A stretch of 64,000 bases of DNA, taken from contig JAJDNW010000003.1 in NCBI GenBank assembly GCA_022340465.1, positions 1 through 64,000 of the forward strand, given 5' to 3'. Below are positions 16,027-23,757 of the stretch, in pieces. The translations under genes were made by a program, and so were the position numbers. Under the pieces are notes generated by a model, which saw nothing but the letters and a program-made list of their open reading frames with translations, was not told the origin of the DNA and did not search any database. This DNA is from Deltaproteobacteria bacterium. Lineage in GTDB: Bacteria > Desulfobacterota > Desulfobacteria > Desulfobacterales > B30-G6. The stretch's first letter is position 1; every line of letters starts with the position of its first letter.

Positions 16027-18111
16027 TCAGGCTGCTGTTTTCACGCTGGGAAAGGCATCGATATTGGTGTGCGGCAAAAAAAGCGCCGACGTGTATTCAT
16101 CCATGAATCCGCTGTTGCTGGAAAAATCGATATAGGTCATGCTGTTTGAGATATCACGCGCTTCATGCCGGTATTCGTCGCTCAACAGCGCCAAATATGC
16201 GCCGCCGATGGAACTGTTGCCCAGATATTTGAATTTGCTGCGGTCGATGTCCGGCAGCAGTCCGATGGTAACGGCTTTGTCGATATCGAGGTACTGCCCG
16301 AATCCGCCGGAGATCCAGATGCGGTCGACCATGGCAAAATCGAGGCCGGCCTGATTGAGCAGTACCGTAAAGCCGGCATATACAGCCGCCTTGCTCATCA
16401 TGAGGCTGTTGATGTCGGTTTCCGTGAAGATGATGTCCTCGTCCATCTGCGTATCTTGCATAGGGGCAATGATATAGGCTTTCTGATCGTTTTCGCGCTT
16501 CATTCTCGGGTGGCTCTCGTCCAGTTTGAATTTACCATTGGGATCGATGATGCCTTTGAGCAGCATTTCCGAAATCAGGTCGATCATCCCCGATCCGCAA
16601 ATTCCCCTGGCGGGGGCATTTTCGACGGTTTCATAGGATGGCGCACGGGTGTCGGGGTCGATGGTGATTTTTTCGATGGCGCCTTCCTCGGCCCGCATGC
16701 CCCAACGGATGCCGCCCCCCTCGAAGGCCGGGCCTGCCGAGCAGGCCGCCGTCATCAGCCAGTCCCTGTTTCCCAGCACAATTTCGCCGTTGGTTCCGAC
16801 ATCGATGAACAACGTCAGCGGCTCTTCACGGTGAAGGCCGGAATATAGCATTCCTGAAACGATGTCTCCGCCGACGTAGCTGGCGGGACCGGGCATGATG
16901 AAAACCGCGGCAATTGGATCGGCTTTGATGCCGATCTCCCCGGCTTTGAAGAAGGGGAATTCCGAGGCAGTGGGGATGTAAGGTTCCCGGCGGATGTAGC
17001 GCGGTTCGATCTTGAGCAGCAGATGCGTCATGGTGGTGTTGCCGGACAGGACGACATTTTTAATCTGCCGGTAGTCGCTTTCGGCGCTTTCCAGCGCTTC
17101 GCCGATCAGGTTGTTGATGGTGGACAAGACCATGCCGCTGAGCTTGTTGACCCCGTTTTTTTCTGCACAGATAATGCGGTTGATCACGTCGTCCCCGCAG
17201 GCGGCCTGCTTGTTATGGCCTGAGGTGGCGGCCAGAATGGAGCCGTCTCCCATGTCTACCAGGTAGACGACGATTGAGGTGGTGCCGACGTCGACGGCAA
17301 GGCCCAGCGATTTTTCATTGCCGTTGCCGGGAGCGACCTTCAGGATTTCGTTGGAGCATTTTTTTCGAATGACCGTTGCCTTGACCTTCCAATTTTCGTG
17401 GCGCATGGCATTGGAAAGCTCGCGCATGACGTTCAGCCCGACATTCATACGGCTGATATCGCAGCCGGCCTTTTTCAGGCCCCGGTTGAGCCTGTCCAGA
17501 TCACTGACCGAGTCTTCCAGGGTCGGCGGCTGGAGCGTCAAGTTGATCTCTTTGATCATGGGGTCGATTTCCGTGACCAGCCCTTTGAATTTGGCGGACA
17601 ATTCATTCCCGAGACCGGCAACTTTCAGTTTTCGCTCCACCGCTTCGGGCGGAATACTGACGACGACCTCTTCGCCCGGTTTTGCCTGACAAGCCAGTAC
17701 ATATCCTCTTTCCTTTTCCCGGGCCGTGAGAAGGGGGGTGTCTTCCGATTCCACAGTCCCGGATTCCAAAACCAGCTTGCATTTGCCGCAGGCGCCTTTG
17801 CCGTTGCAGGAGGCGTTGATGTGGACATCCGCTTTTTGGGCGGCGTCCAGCAGCGTCGATCCCGGTTCGACCTCAACGGTTGTATCTTGAGGCTGAAAGG
17901 TCACCCGACGGGCAGCTGCCTTCTCCAATGCCGCTTGTTGACGGGCCTCTCTCAGCTTGCGTTTGTGCTCATACCAAATGGGGCAGGCGCTGCGGAATTT
18001 ACAGTAAATATTGGGATCGCGGCATTCGAGACACTCTTCGCAAAGATAGGTGCCGTGTTTGGAGCACATGTAATTGGTTTCACGATCCGGATGATTGATG
18101 CATTTTCCCAT
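16027..18111 (-). CDS. RamA-like reductive activator of corrinoid proteins (ferredoxin-ASKHA ATPase)
   Basis: This 694-residue protein has three parts. The first 45 residues hold a Cys/His-rich zinc-finger-like segment. Residues about 70-155 are a plant-type 2Fe-2S ferredoxin domain with Cys102, Cys108, Cys111 and Cys141. The rest, from about residue 265, is an ASKHA ATPase of the DUF4445 type (LAVDVGTTS, a GNTTMTHL segment, IDVGTNGEIVLG, CGSGMID, and WISGGFGQY). Proteins of this kind use ATP to drive one-electron reduction of oxidised cob(II)amide carriers to the active Co(I) state. It converges on the MttB gene and has AAGGATAAGAA before its ATG. It supplies the repair function of the module; the extra N-terminal finger is unusual. 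Confidence 0.9.
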   Translation of the reverse strand: MGKCINHPDRETNYMCSKHGTYLCEECLECRDPNIYCKFRSACPIWYEHKRKLREARQQAALEKAAARRVTFQPQDTTVEVEPGSTLLDAAQKADVHINASCNGKGACGKCKLVLESGTVESEDTPLLTAREKERGYVLACQAKPGEEVVVSIPPEAVERKLKVAGLGNELSAKFKGLVTEIDPMIKEINLTLQPPTLEDSVSDLDRLNRGLKKAGCDISRMNVGLNVMRELSNAMRHENWKVKATVIRKKCSNEILKVAPGNGNEKSLGLAVDVGTTSIVVYLVDMGDGSILAATSGHNKQAACGDDVINRIICAEKNGVNKLSGMVLSTINNLIGEALESAESDYRQIKNVVLSGNTTMTHLLLKIEPRYIRREPYIPTASEFPFFKAGEIGIKADPIAAVFIMPGPASYVGGDIVSGMLYSGLHREEPLTLFIDVGTNGEIVLGNRDWLMTAACSAGPAFEGGGIRWGMRAEEGAIEKITIDPDTRAPSYETVENAPARGICGSGMIDLISEMLLKGIIDPNGKFKLDESHPRMKRENDQKAYIIAPMQDTQMDEDIIFTETDINSLMMSKAAVYAGFTVLLNQAGLDFAMVDRIWISGGFGQYLDIDKAVTIGLLPDIDRSKFKYLGNSSIGGAYLALLSDEYRHEARDISNSMTYIDFSSNSGFMDEYTSALFLPHTNIDAFPSVKTAA

Positions 18112-18186
18112 TTCTTATCCTTGGCAAGTGGTTTCGGCTGTCAAATCAAGTTTAACCTCAACTTAGTTTAACCTTCCGCGTTGAGA

Positions 18187-18212
18187 TAAACCGAGCGTTT
18201 CACATTTCAAGA
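18187..18212 (-). repeat. Dispersed GAAACGCTC motif, copy A
   Basis: Read on the minus strand, this stretch contains TGAAACGCTCGGTTTA. Related sequences occur at 19994-20018 and 62181-62206 on the plus strand. All three are intergenic and close to gene starts or ends. Function unknown. Confidence 0.45.
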
Positions 18213-18270
18213 TAGTAATACGATTGCATTAATTGTCAATAATGGACACTTGTGCCTCCGGCTTTTAAAA

Positions 18271-19908
18271 TCAAGCTGCTTTTTTATTGTTATTGGTCGG
18301 ACGTTCTTCCTCAGCCGGCGATATGACGTTGGCGGTGTTTTCGTTTTCGGGCAACCGCACCACCATGACCGGCCGGGAACACCTGCGGATAACGTCTGCG
18401 GCAACACTGCCGATGACGGCCTGGCCGAGCTTTCCGTGGCCATGGGTCCCCATGATGATCAGGTCATAGTTCCCCTGACGCGCCGTCGTCAAGATTTGCT
18501 CCACTGGATTGCCCACACGGATCTCCACGTTTTTTTCGTTCAACGGGCAGTGGGGGATTTCACGAGCCACTTTGCGCGAGGTTTCGCTGATCCGTTCGTG
18601 CACGGTTTTCTTGGCGGCTTCAATGCCTTTGATGTTGAAAGACTCCCACTCTTTTTTTCCCATGTGTTCGGCCAGATTTATGCCCGTTCCCATGGATATC
18701 TCTTCCACGATGTCCGGAATGATGTGCAGCAGGGTGACCTCGGCTTTATACTGGTGGCCGAGGCTGCAGGCGTAGCGGACAGCGTGGCGAGCTGTGTCGG
18801 ACAGATCCGTGGCGTAAAGAATGCGTTTGATAGCAGGCACCATGACGTTGTCTTCCAGGGGCAACGGCTCGGGCATTTCCGTATCGAATGTATCGGGTTG
18901 GACAATTTCAGCAGGTCGGGCGCCCTTTGCCCTTTGCGTGCTTCGGCCAAAAATCCAGTCGACCGACTTGACATACCATGCGGCCGACTGAATCTGGATG
19001 ACATAGGCCAGAGCGATCAGCAGGGCAATGGTGACACCCTGTTTACCGAAGGCTGTCATGGCAATGGCCAGGGCAATGGAGAGATCCCGCATCACCACAC
19101 CGTAAACCATGGCAATGGCGTCTCCGCGCCGAAAGAAAAGTCGGCCCACTATGGATAGCAGGCTGTATGAAACTAGATAAAATACAGCCAGCGGTGCCAG
19201 AATGCTCAAAATGTCGCCGGGGTTGGCGATAATGCTTTTGGCCTTCAAAGACATGGCTACGAAGGCAATCAGGACAACGCCCAATGCCGAGAAAGGAGGG
19301 AATTTGGGTTTGATGCGCTGATTCCAGGTCATTTCACCAAATTTTTTCCTGAAAATCGCTTGGGTGGCAAGACCGGCTACGAGAGGTACGAACACAAAAA
19401 GCGCGATCTGTTTGAACATGTGCAGCATGTTTACCTCGATCGTAGCACCCATGAAAACCTTTGTGTAAATGGGTGCGGCCAGGGCGCCGATAATCAGACC
19501 GAAAACCACCATTTTGATGGCGGCTTCCTTGTTGCCCCTGGCAAACCCTGTCCACGAGATGGTCATGCCCGAGGTGGGCAGGACACCGATCAGGAAAAGC
19601 CCCACGGCCCAAAGTGCATATTTTTCCGGCCCTCCGGAGAAGAAAAGTCTGCCGATGAAATAGGCAATGGCGGGAATGAGCACGAAGTTGATAAATTGGG
19701 TGGTTAGCTGAAGTTTATAGTCCTCTCCCTTGAAAACGCTTTTGACATTCAGGGTGACCATCATGGGGTAGACCATGATAAAGGTCACGGGAATGATACC
19801 CTGTTTAAGGGGCGCGGCGTTGAAGAAATAGCCAAAGGCGAGGCCAAATGCCATGGAAATCGGAATGGCCCACACCAGATTTTTTTGTAGTAGTGTCAGT
19901 AGGTTCAT
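18271..19908 (-). CDS. ACR3/bile-acid-symporter family permease fused to a universal stress protein domain
   Basis: This 545-residue protein joins two modules. Residues about 1-320 have nine to ten hydrophobic segments and resemble the ACR3/BASS (BART) transporter superfamily, including GVLPTSGMTISWTGFARGN, where ACR3 arsenite exporters have their conserved region. Residues about 350-515 form a cytoplasmic UspA domain with the nucleotide-binding pattern GTHGHGKLGQAVIGS and a final PVMVVRL. GGGAGA precedes the ATG. The permease may export arsenite or carry an organic anion, and the UspA domain could gate it through ATP binding. Neighbouring thioredoxin genes fit a thiol or stress setting; no arsR or arsC lies nearby. 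Confidence 0.85.
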   Translation of the reverse strand: MNLLTLLQKNLVWAIPISMAFGLAFGYFFNAAPLKQGIIPVTFIMVYPMMVTLNVKSVFKGEDYKLQLTTQFINFVLIPAIAYFIGRLFFSGGPEKYALWAVGLFLIGVLPTSGMTISWTGFARGNKEAAIKMVVFGLIIGALAAPIYTKVFMGATIEVNMLHMFKQIALFVFVPLVAGLATQAIFRKKFGEMTWNQRIKPKFPPFSALGVVLIAFVAMSLKAKSIIANPGDILSILAPLAVFYLVSYSLLSIVGRLFFRRGDAIAMVYGVVMRDLSIALAIAMTAFGKQGVTIALLIALAYVIQIQSAAWYVKSVDWIFGRSTQRAKGARPAEIVQPDTFDTEMPEPLPLEDNVMVPAIKRILYATDLSDTARHAVRYACSLGHQYKAEVTLLHIIPDIVEEISMGTGINLAEHMGKKEWESFNIKGIEAAKKTVHERISETSRKVAREIPHCPLNEKNVEIRVGNPVEQILTTARQGNYDLIIMGTHGHGKLGQAVIGSVAADVIRRCSRPVMVVRLPENENTANVISPAEEERPTNNNKKAA

Positions 19909-19993
19909 CGTAACGAAATCTCCCGTGACTTTTTAAGATCATGTGTTGTTAATTGACACCTAATCTGAGTGAATGAAAATAACCAACTCCTAA

Positions 19994-20018
19994 AATTTGA
20001 AACGCTCGGTTTAGGTGA
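19994..20018 (+). repeat. Dispersed GAAACGCTC motif, copy B
   Basis: AATTTGAAACGCTCGGTTTA begins here, running into AGGTGA. It shares its core with the copies at 18187-18212 (minus) and 62181-62206 (plus). It lies at the 3' end of the thioredoxin gene and upstream of the ACR3-UspA gene. Confidence 0.45.
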
Positions 20019-20331
20019 CAATGTCCGCTAATATGCGTTGCAGGGTAGGGGCATCTTGAAGTCCAATCAGACGGGCGATTTCTTCACCTTCCCTGTAAAC
20101 AACAAGGGTGGGGATGCTTTGAATCCCGAGTTGGACAGCCACTTTCTGGTTTTTGTCGATGTTTATCTTGGTAAAGGTTGCTTTGCCTTTAAAAATTTTT
20201 TCAATTTTATCGAGAACCGGTTCCTGGGCATGGCAAGGCGCACACCATGGCGCATTGAAATCAACCAGGGTGATGCCATGTCCGACCAGGGTTTTAAATT
20301 TTTCAAGGGATGATAATTTAAGGGTCGCCAT
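20011..20331 (-). CDS. Thioredoxin-family protein (WCAPC)
   Basis: This 106-residue single-domain thioredoxin has the redox motif FNAPWCAPCHAQEP and the cis-proline segment QSIPTLVVY. It has the standard length and no signal peptide, so it is cytosolic. GAGGTAACGGCC precedes the ATG. The central residues (Ala-Pro instead of Gly-Pro) and the following HAQEP differ from general thioredoxin. A close paralogue with WCGPC and RAQEP lies at 23036-23356, so the two probably serve specialised partners of the nearby redox genes. A terminator-like hairpin separates it from the upstream gene. Confidence 0.92.
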   Translation of the reverse strand: MATLKLSSLEKFKTLVGHGITLVDFNAPWCAPCHAQEPVLDKIEKIFKGKATFTKINIDKNQKVAVQLGIQSIPTLVVYREGEEIARLIGLQDAPTLQRILADIVT

Positions 20332-20365
20332 GGCCGTTACCTCTTACCGGATGCGTTAGTGAAAA

Positions 20366-20394
20366 AATGCGGCACCGGTTTCGGGTGCCGCATT
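20366..20394 (-). terminator. Rho-independent terminator
   Basis: On the minus strand, AATGCGGCACC and GGTGCCGCATT form a perfect 11-bp stem with a seven-base loop, followed by a short T-run. It lies directly after the 105-residue gene at 20423-20740 and before the thioredoxin gene. It may terminate or attenuate read-through. Confidence 0.75.
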
Positions 20395-20422
20395 CGTCTA
20401 TTTTTTCCCGAATGAAAATGGG

Positions 20423-20740
20423 TTATCCGCCGAAGTCTCCACCGCCAAGGCCCTTCATGGCCTCTTCGGCATTCACCCGCAGCGTAGAGATAGCGGCATC
20501 GAAAGCCTTGCGCTCCGCCACGATGTCATCCATCCCGGTATCGGGCGTGCAATTTTCCCTGATTTGATCGATACGGCTGTCCATTTCTTCAACCAGCATG
20601 TGCAGGTCTTCGATGTTGGGTAAAATTTTTTCCTTTTCTCCACCCGGCAGCCTTTCCATTTTACGGGCAATGTCATAGACGATGGCTTTCCATCCGGTTA
20701 ACTCCATTTCCATTGTCCTGCAGCAGTTTCTTGCTTTCAT
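20423..20740 (-). CDS. Small hypothetical protein, predicted helical
   Basis: This 105-residue protein has no family I recognise. It starts with a Cys pair (MKARNCCRTM), is charged and helical in character through its middle, and ends in the glycine-rich GLGGGDFGG. AAAAGGAGAAAATC precedes the ATG at 20740, which is better than the in-frame start at 20860. Residues about 35-80 look like a helical hairpin. It is divergent from a sigma-54 activator gene and stands upstream of the thioredoxin gene across a terminator. Confidence 0.65.
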   Translation of the reverse strand: MKARNCCRTMEMELTGWKAIVYDIARKMERLPGGEKEKILPNIEDLHMLVEEMDSRIDQIRENCTPDTGMDDIVAERKAFDAAISTLRVNAEEAMKGLGGGDFGG

Positions 20741-21083
20741 GATTTTCTCCTTTTGTTGGTGTTGTGGGGTTAACAACATTAACCATTTCATTGAACTCAG
20801 TAAGCGGTAAATCAACATCTGTGCCAAACTTTTCAAGAATAGGTTTTGCCGTTCAACCAATGTGGTAACTATTTTAATTCAAAGGGAAATAAGATATTCA
20901 AAATTTGCGCTTATCGGAATTCGGATGAAGATGGGGGTACCGGAGAGTGTTAAGTTGACACCCATTTTGGATTGACAACGTTATATAACGTTAATATACA
21001 TTTGCTGGTAGTGTGTTCATGATACAACTGTTGTCAATTAACAGCATGCGGTTAAGCCGTTTCGATTAGGGAGGTGCATCGTC
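20741..21083. other. Divergent control region before the sigma-54 activator
   Basis: This 343-bp gap separates divergent genes. It holds an inverted repeat GGTTAACAACATTAACC near 20768, a promoter-like pair with an internal palindrome at 20972-21000, and an ACAACTGTTGT palindrome near 21024. No coding sequence is seen. Confidence 0.6.
20972..21000 (+). promoter_or_regulatory. Putative sigma-70 promoter with palindromic operator in its spacer
   Basis: TTGACA at 20972-20977 and TATACA at 20995-21000 are 17 bases apart. The spacer carries the perfect 16-bp palindrome AACGTTATATAACGTT (20977-20992). A regulator bound there would sit between the promoter boxes and repress, or autoregulate, the activator gene starting at 21084. 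Confidence 0.6.
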
Positions 21084-22514
21084 ATGCAGGAACAAACGCA
21101 TCAGGTCTGGAATCTTCAGATTCTCAACCAGATCATCAATTCCATGGCGGATGGTGTTTTTACGATGGATACCCAAGGCCGGATTTCATCTTGGAACAGG
21201 TCCATGGAGCGTATCAGCGGATATACGGCGGGAGAGGCGTTGGGCCGACCCTGCAGATTGCTGCAATGCAGCCGCTGTTTTGGGAAAAGCTGTCCGTCCG
21301 ACATCGAGAAGTGTAAAATTGTCGAGCACGGAAAATCAGAGGCCAAGGAGTGCCTATTACGGCACAAGGATGGGCATGATGTTCCGGTGATTAAAAATGC
21401 CAGTGCGGTAAGAGACGAAAACAACGCCATCATCGGTGTGGTCGAAACGGTAACCGATTTGAGTGAGCTCAACAAAGCGCGTGAAAAGGCACTTGAGGCT
21501 GAACTGCGGCTGAAGGATGTTTATCGCCTGGGCAACATCATCGGCAAAAGCAGCGCCCTGCGCAGGGTTTTTGATTCCATCAAGGCGGCGGCGGCGAGCG
21601 ATGCCACCATTCTCGTCACCGGTGAAAGCGGCACCGGCAAAGAGCTGGCGGCCAACGCCATCCATTACAACAGTGAACGCAGCGAGGGGCCGTTTATAAC
21701 GGTGAACTGCAGCGCCCTGTCGGAATCGCTTCTGGAAAGTGAGTTGTTCGGGCATGTCAAGGGCGCTTACACCGGCGCCATTCGTGACCGGGCCGGCCGG
21801 TTCGAACAGGCCGATGGTGGGACGGTTTTTCTCGATGAGATCGGTGAATTGAGCCCGCTGATCCAAGTCAAGCTCCTGAGGGTTTTGCAGGAACGGAAAA
21901 TTGAGCGCGTCGGTGAATCAAGGGAGCGCAAGGTTGACATTCGTGTGATTACGGCGACACATCAGGACCTGATGGAGTGTGTGCGCAAGGGGACCTTCAG
22001 GGAGGATTTATATTACCGGCTCAAGGTCTTTCCTGTCTTTATGCCGCCGCTCAGGGAGAGGAAGGAAGATATACCGGCACTTGCGAATCATTTTATAGAC
22101 AAGCTGAACGGCAAAACAAATAAATCCATAAAAGGCCTGTCCCAAGCGTCCATGCGTTTGTTCATGGATTACGCCTGGCCCGGTAATGTCCGTGAATTGG
22201 AAAACGCCATTGAACACGCCTTTGTGCTTTGCAACGACGGCCAGATCGGATCGTTGGACTTGCCAATAGAAATCAGGCGGCCTGATTATTCCGACGCCTG
22301 TTCTCAACCGGTTCCCAAACCACCGGGGGCACCCGTAAGACGAAAAAAACTTTCCAGGCAGATTCTGCTGGAACTCCTCGATCAATGTGAGTGGAACAAG
22401 GCCGAAGTCGCCCGCCGTGTGGGATTGAGCCGTACATCCATTTGGCAGTATATGAAAAAATGGGAAATCCCTCTCCGAAAAGAGGAGGAAACTCATTTTC
22501 TTTCGAATCTATAG
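21084..22514 (+). CDS. PAS-domain sigma-54 dependent activator
   Basis: This 476-residue enhancer-binding protein has an N-terminal PAS domain (about residues 5-130), a sigma-54 AAA+ domain (about 150-385) and a Fis-type helix-turn-helix at the end (VARRVGLSRTSIWQYMKKW). The AAA+ part has Walker A GESGTGKE, the sigma-54 contact motif GAYTGA and LDEIGELSP. The PAS domain holds a Cys cluster (LQCSRCFGKSCPS and later KCKI), which suggests sensing through a metal, a cluster or thiols. GGGAGGTG precedes the ATG. It probably activates nearby -24/-12 promoters. The second activator at 27587-28954 shares the same plan. Confidence 0.93.
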   Translation: MQEQTHQVWNLQILNQIINSMADGVFTMDTQGRISSWNRSMERISGYTAGEALGRPCRLLQCSRCFGKSCPSDIEKCKIVEHGKSEAKECLLRHKDGHDVPVIKNASAVRDENNAIIGVVETVTDLSELNKAREKALEAELRLKDVYRLGNIIGKSSALRRVFDSIKAAAASDATILVTGESGTGKELAANAIHYNSERSEGPFITVNCSALSESLLESELFGHVKGAYTGAIRDRAGRFEQADGGTVFLDEIGELSPLIQVKLLRVLQERKIERVGESRERKVDIRVITATHQDLMECVRKGTFREDLYYRLKVFPVFMPPLRERKEDIPALANHFIDKLNGKTNKSIKGLSQASMRLFMDYAWPGNVRELENAIEHAFVLCNDGQIGSLDLPIEIRRPDYSDACSQPVPKPPGAPVRRKKLSRQILLELLDQCEWNKAEVARRVGLSRTSIWQYMKKWEIPLRKEEETHFLSNL

Positions 22515-22554
22515 CCCAAAATAGGGCACAACGATTGCCGAGGAACAATGCCTT

Positions 22555-22716
22555 CCCGGCCGTGAAAGACTCGGCTCAAAGCGTCCGTAGTGCCGAACAG
22601 GGCTAAACTTTGGAAATAATATCGTCGGTATTCAGCCCGGCATAGGTATGTTGGGATAAGTTCAGGCCGTTCGGCACTACGGACGCTAAAAAACCTCAAA
22701 CAGTTTCACGGCCGGG
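22555..22716. repeat. 162-bp inverted-repeat element, MITE-like or structured RNA
   Basis: AGCGTCCGTAGTGCCGAAC (22580-22598) is repeated perfectly in inverted form at 22669-22687. Outside these, CCCGGCCGTGAAA (22555-22567) pairs with 22704-22716. The arms are therefore about 45 bases, interrupted by a mismatched part, around a 70-bp centre. No transposase is present. It could be a miniature transposable element or a long terminator/attenuator after the activator gene. Confidence 0.6.
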
Positions 22717-22812
22717 ACGGCATCACCCCCCGGCTGTCAGGTTTTTACCTTGTTATTGGTTATAGAGCCGTTTTCTTTAAACGTATTCTGCCTGGTGACC
22801 GCAAACCTGACG

Positions 22813-22844
22813 ATGGTTAACACATGGTTAACGTTACCCGTTAC
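22813..22844. promoter_or_regulatory. Enhancer-like site (GTTAACGTTAC)
   Basis: ATGGTTAAC occurs twice, 11 bp apart, at 22813 and 22824. The second copy leads into the 11-mer GTTAACGTTAC (22827-22837), which is found again at 26475-26485 and inverted at 26497-26507. It lies about 200 bp upstream of the thioredoxin operon, a usual distance for a sigma-54 activator site. Confidence 0.55.
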
Positions 22845-22978
22845 TCCCCCTTTAACAGAGAACGCACCTTTTGTGGGTGTCGCCGGATGGCTCTTGTATT
22901 ATAAAAAATCTATAATATTAAGTAATTATGTGAAAAATCGCTTCTTGGAACCAAAAAAAAGACAGCTAAACTCCTCGT

Positions 22979-22994
22979 TGGTATGAAAATTGAA
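22979..22994 (+). promoter_or_regulatory. Weak sigma-54-like promoter
   Basis: TGGTA, six bases, then TTGAA matches the -24/-12 spacing but has GA rather than the near-invariant GC at -12. It lies 42 bp before the thioredoxin start and downstream of an enhancer-like site. Tentative. Confidence 0.3.
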
Positions 22995-23035
22995 TTGTTT
23001 TTTAGCATTCCGATAACGAGGAGGGCAGTTTAAAA

Positions 23036-23356
23036 GTGGAAACCAAACAGCTGACGAATGCAGAAGAATTTGAAAATTCAATTAAAAAAGGGGTGACTCT
23101 CATCGATTTCAATGCACCCTGGTGCGGGCCCTGTCGTGCCCAGGAGCCCATCATCAACCAGCTGGTGGAAGACTTTGCGGGCAAAGCGACCGTGGCTGAA
23201 ATGAACATCGATGAAAACCAGGAAACAGCCGTAAGGCTCGGAATCCAAAGTATTCCCACGATAGCGCTTTTTAAGGACGGGGTCGAAGTTAAACGCTTTG
23301 TCGGCCTTCAAAGCGCCCAAACGCTCGCAAGCGCCATCGAAAATCATTTGCAGTAG
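23036..23356 (+). CDS. Thioredoxin-family protein (WCGPC)
   Basis: This 106-residue cytosolic thioredoxin has the classical motif FNAPWCGPCRAQEP and the cis-proline segment QSIPTIALF. The start is GTG, with GAGGAGGGCAG upstream; no ATG is available near the family start. It is a close paralogue of the WCAPC protein at 20011-20331. It is the first gene of a run that continues with an FmdB-like protein, a Tat-exported ferredoxin and a membrane subunit. Together these suggest thiol-disulfide chemistry tied to an electron-transfer complex. Confidence 0.92.
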   Translation: METKQLTNAEEFENSIKKGVTLIDFNAPWCGPCRAQEPIINQLVEDFAGKATVAEMNIDENQETAVRLGIQSIPTIALFKDGVEVKRFVGLQSAQTLASAIENHLQ

Positions 23357-23398
23357 TTTTGTATTGCTTTTTTATGAAAACGAGAAAGGAATGGTAAC

Positions 23399-23593
23399 AT
23401 GCCCATTTATGAATATCGTTGTGAAAATTGCCAGCATGAATTTGAAAAGTTGATGTTTCAAGGTGACGAGGAAAGGATTCGATGCCCTGAATGCGGTGAA
23501 ACAAAAACAACCCGCGTGCTGAGCGCCACCAGTTTCATGAGCGGTTCCGGTTTGGGGGCCTGCGTTTCCGGATCGTCATCGGGCTTCTCGTGA
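23399..23593 (+). CDS. FmdB-family zinc-ribbon protein
   Basis: This 64-residue protein begins MPIYEYRCENC and continues to IRCPECGE, two CxxC pairs that form the zinc ribbon of the FmdB regulatory-protein family. The C-terminal tail is rich in Ser and Gly with one further Cys. AAAGGAATGGTAAC precedes the ATG. Members are small cytosolic proteins of uncertain role, first noted near formamidase and formylmethanofuran dehydrogenase genes. It follows the thioredoxin gene by 42 bp. Confidence 0.9.
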   Translation: MPIYEYRCENCQHEFEKLMFQGDEERIRCPECGETKTTRVLSATSFMSGSGLGACVSGSSSGFS

Positions 23594-23757
23594 GCGGGCT
23601 GATAAAGGCCGGCGGGCTGCCGGAAAAAATATCAAGGTCTGTATTATTTCGAGCAGGCCAAAATTGTCAGGAATCAACTTGATCAACGGATCGGATTCAA
23701 TTTTAGGGGGCTAATAGCGTAAGCCCCGTTGATCAGCGATTTGAACGAGGAGCTATC

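Larger units (their letters stand above)
22515..23035. other. Control region between the activator and the thioredoxin operon
   Basis: This 521-bp gap contains a 162-bp inverted-repeat element (22555-22716), the direct and inverted repeats of the 22813-22844 site, and a weak -24/-12-like sequence near 22979. The open frame at 22750-22986 has no ribosome site or recognisable similarity. Confidence 0.6.

Noticed and set aside
22750-22986. Open frame of 78 codons between the activator and thioredoxin genes.
   Set aside because: No ribosome site, no recognisable pattern, and it overlaps the repeat-rich regulatory sequence.
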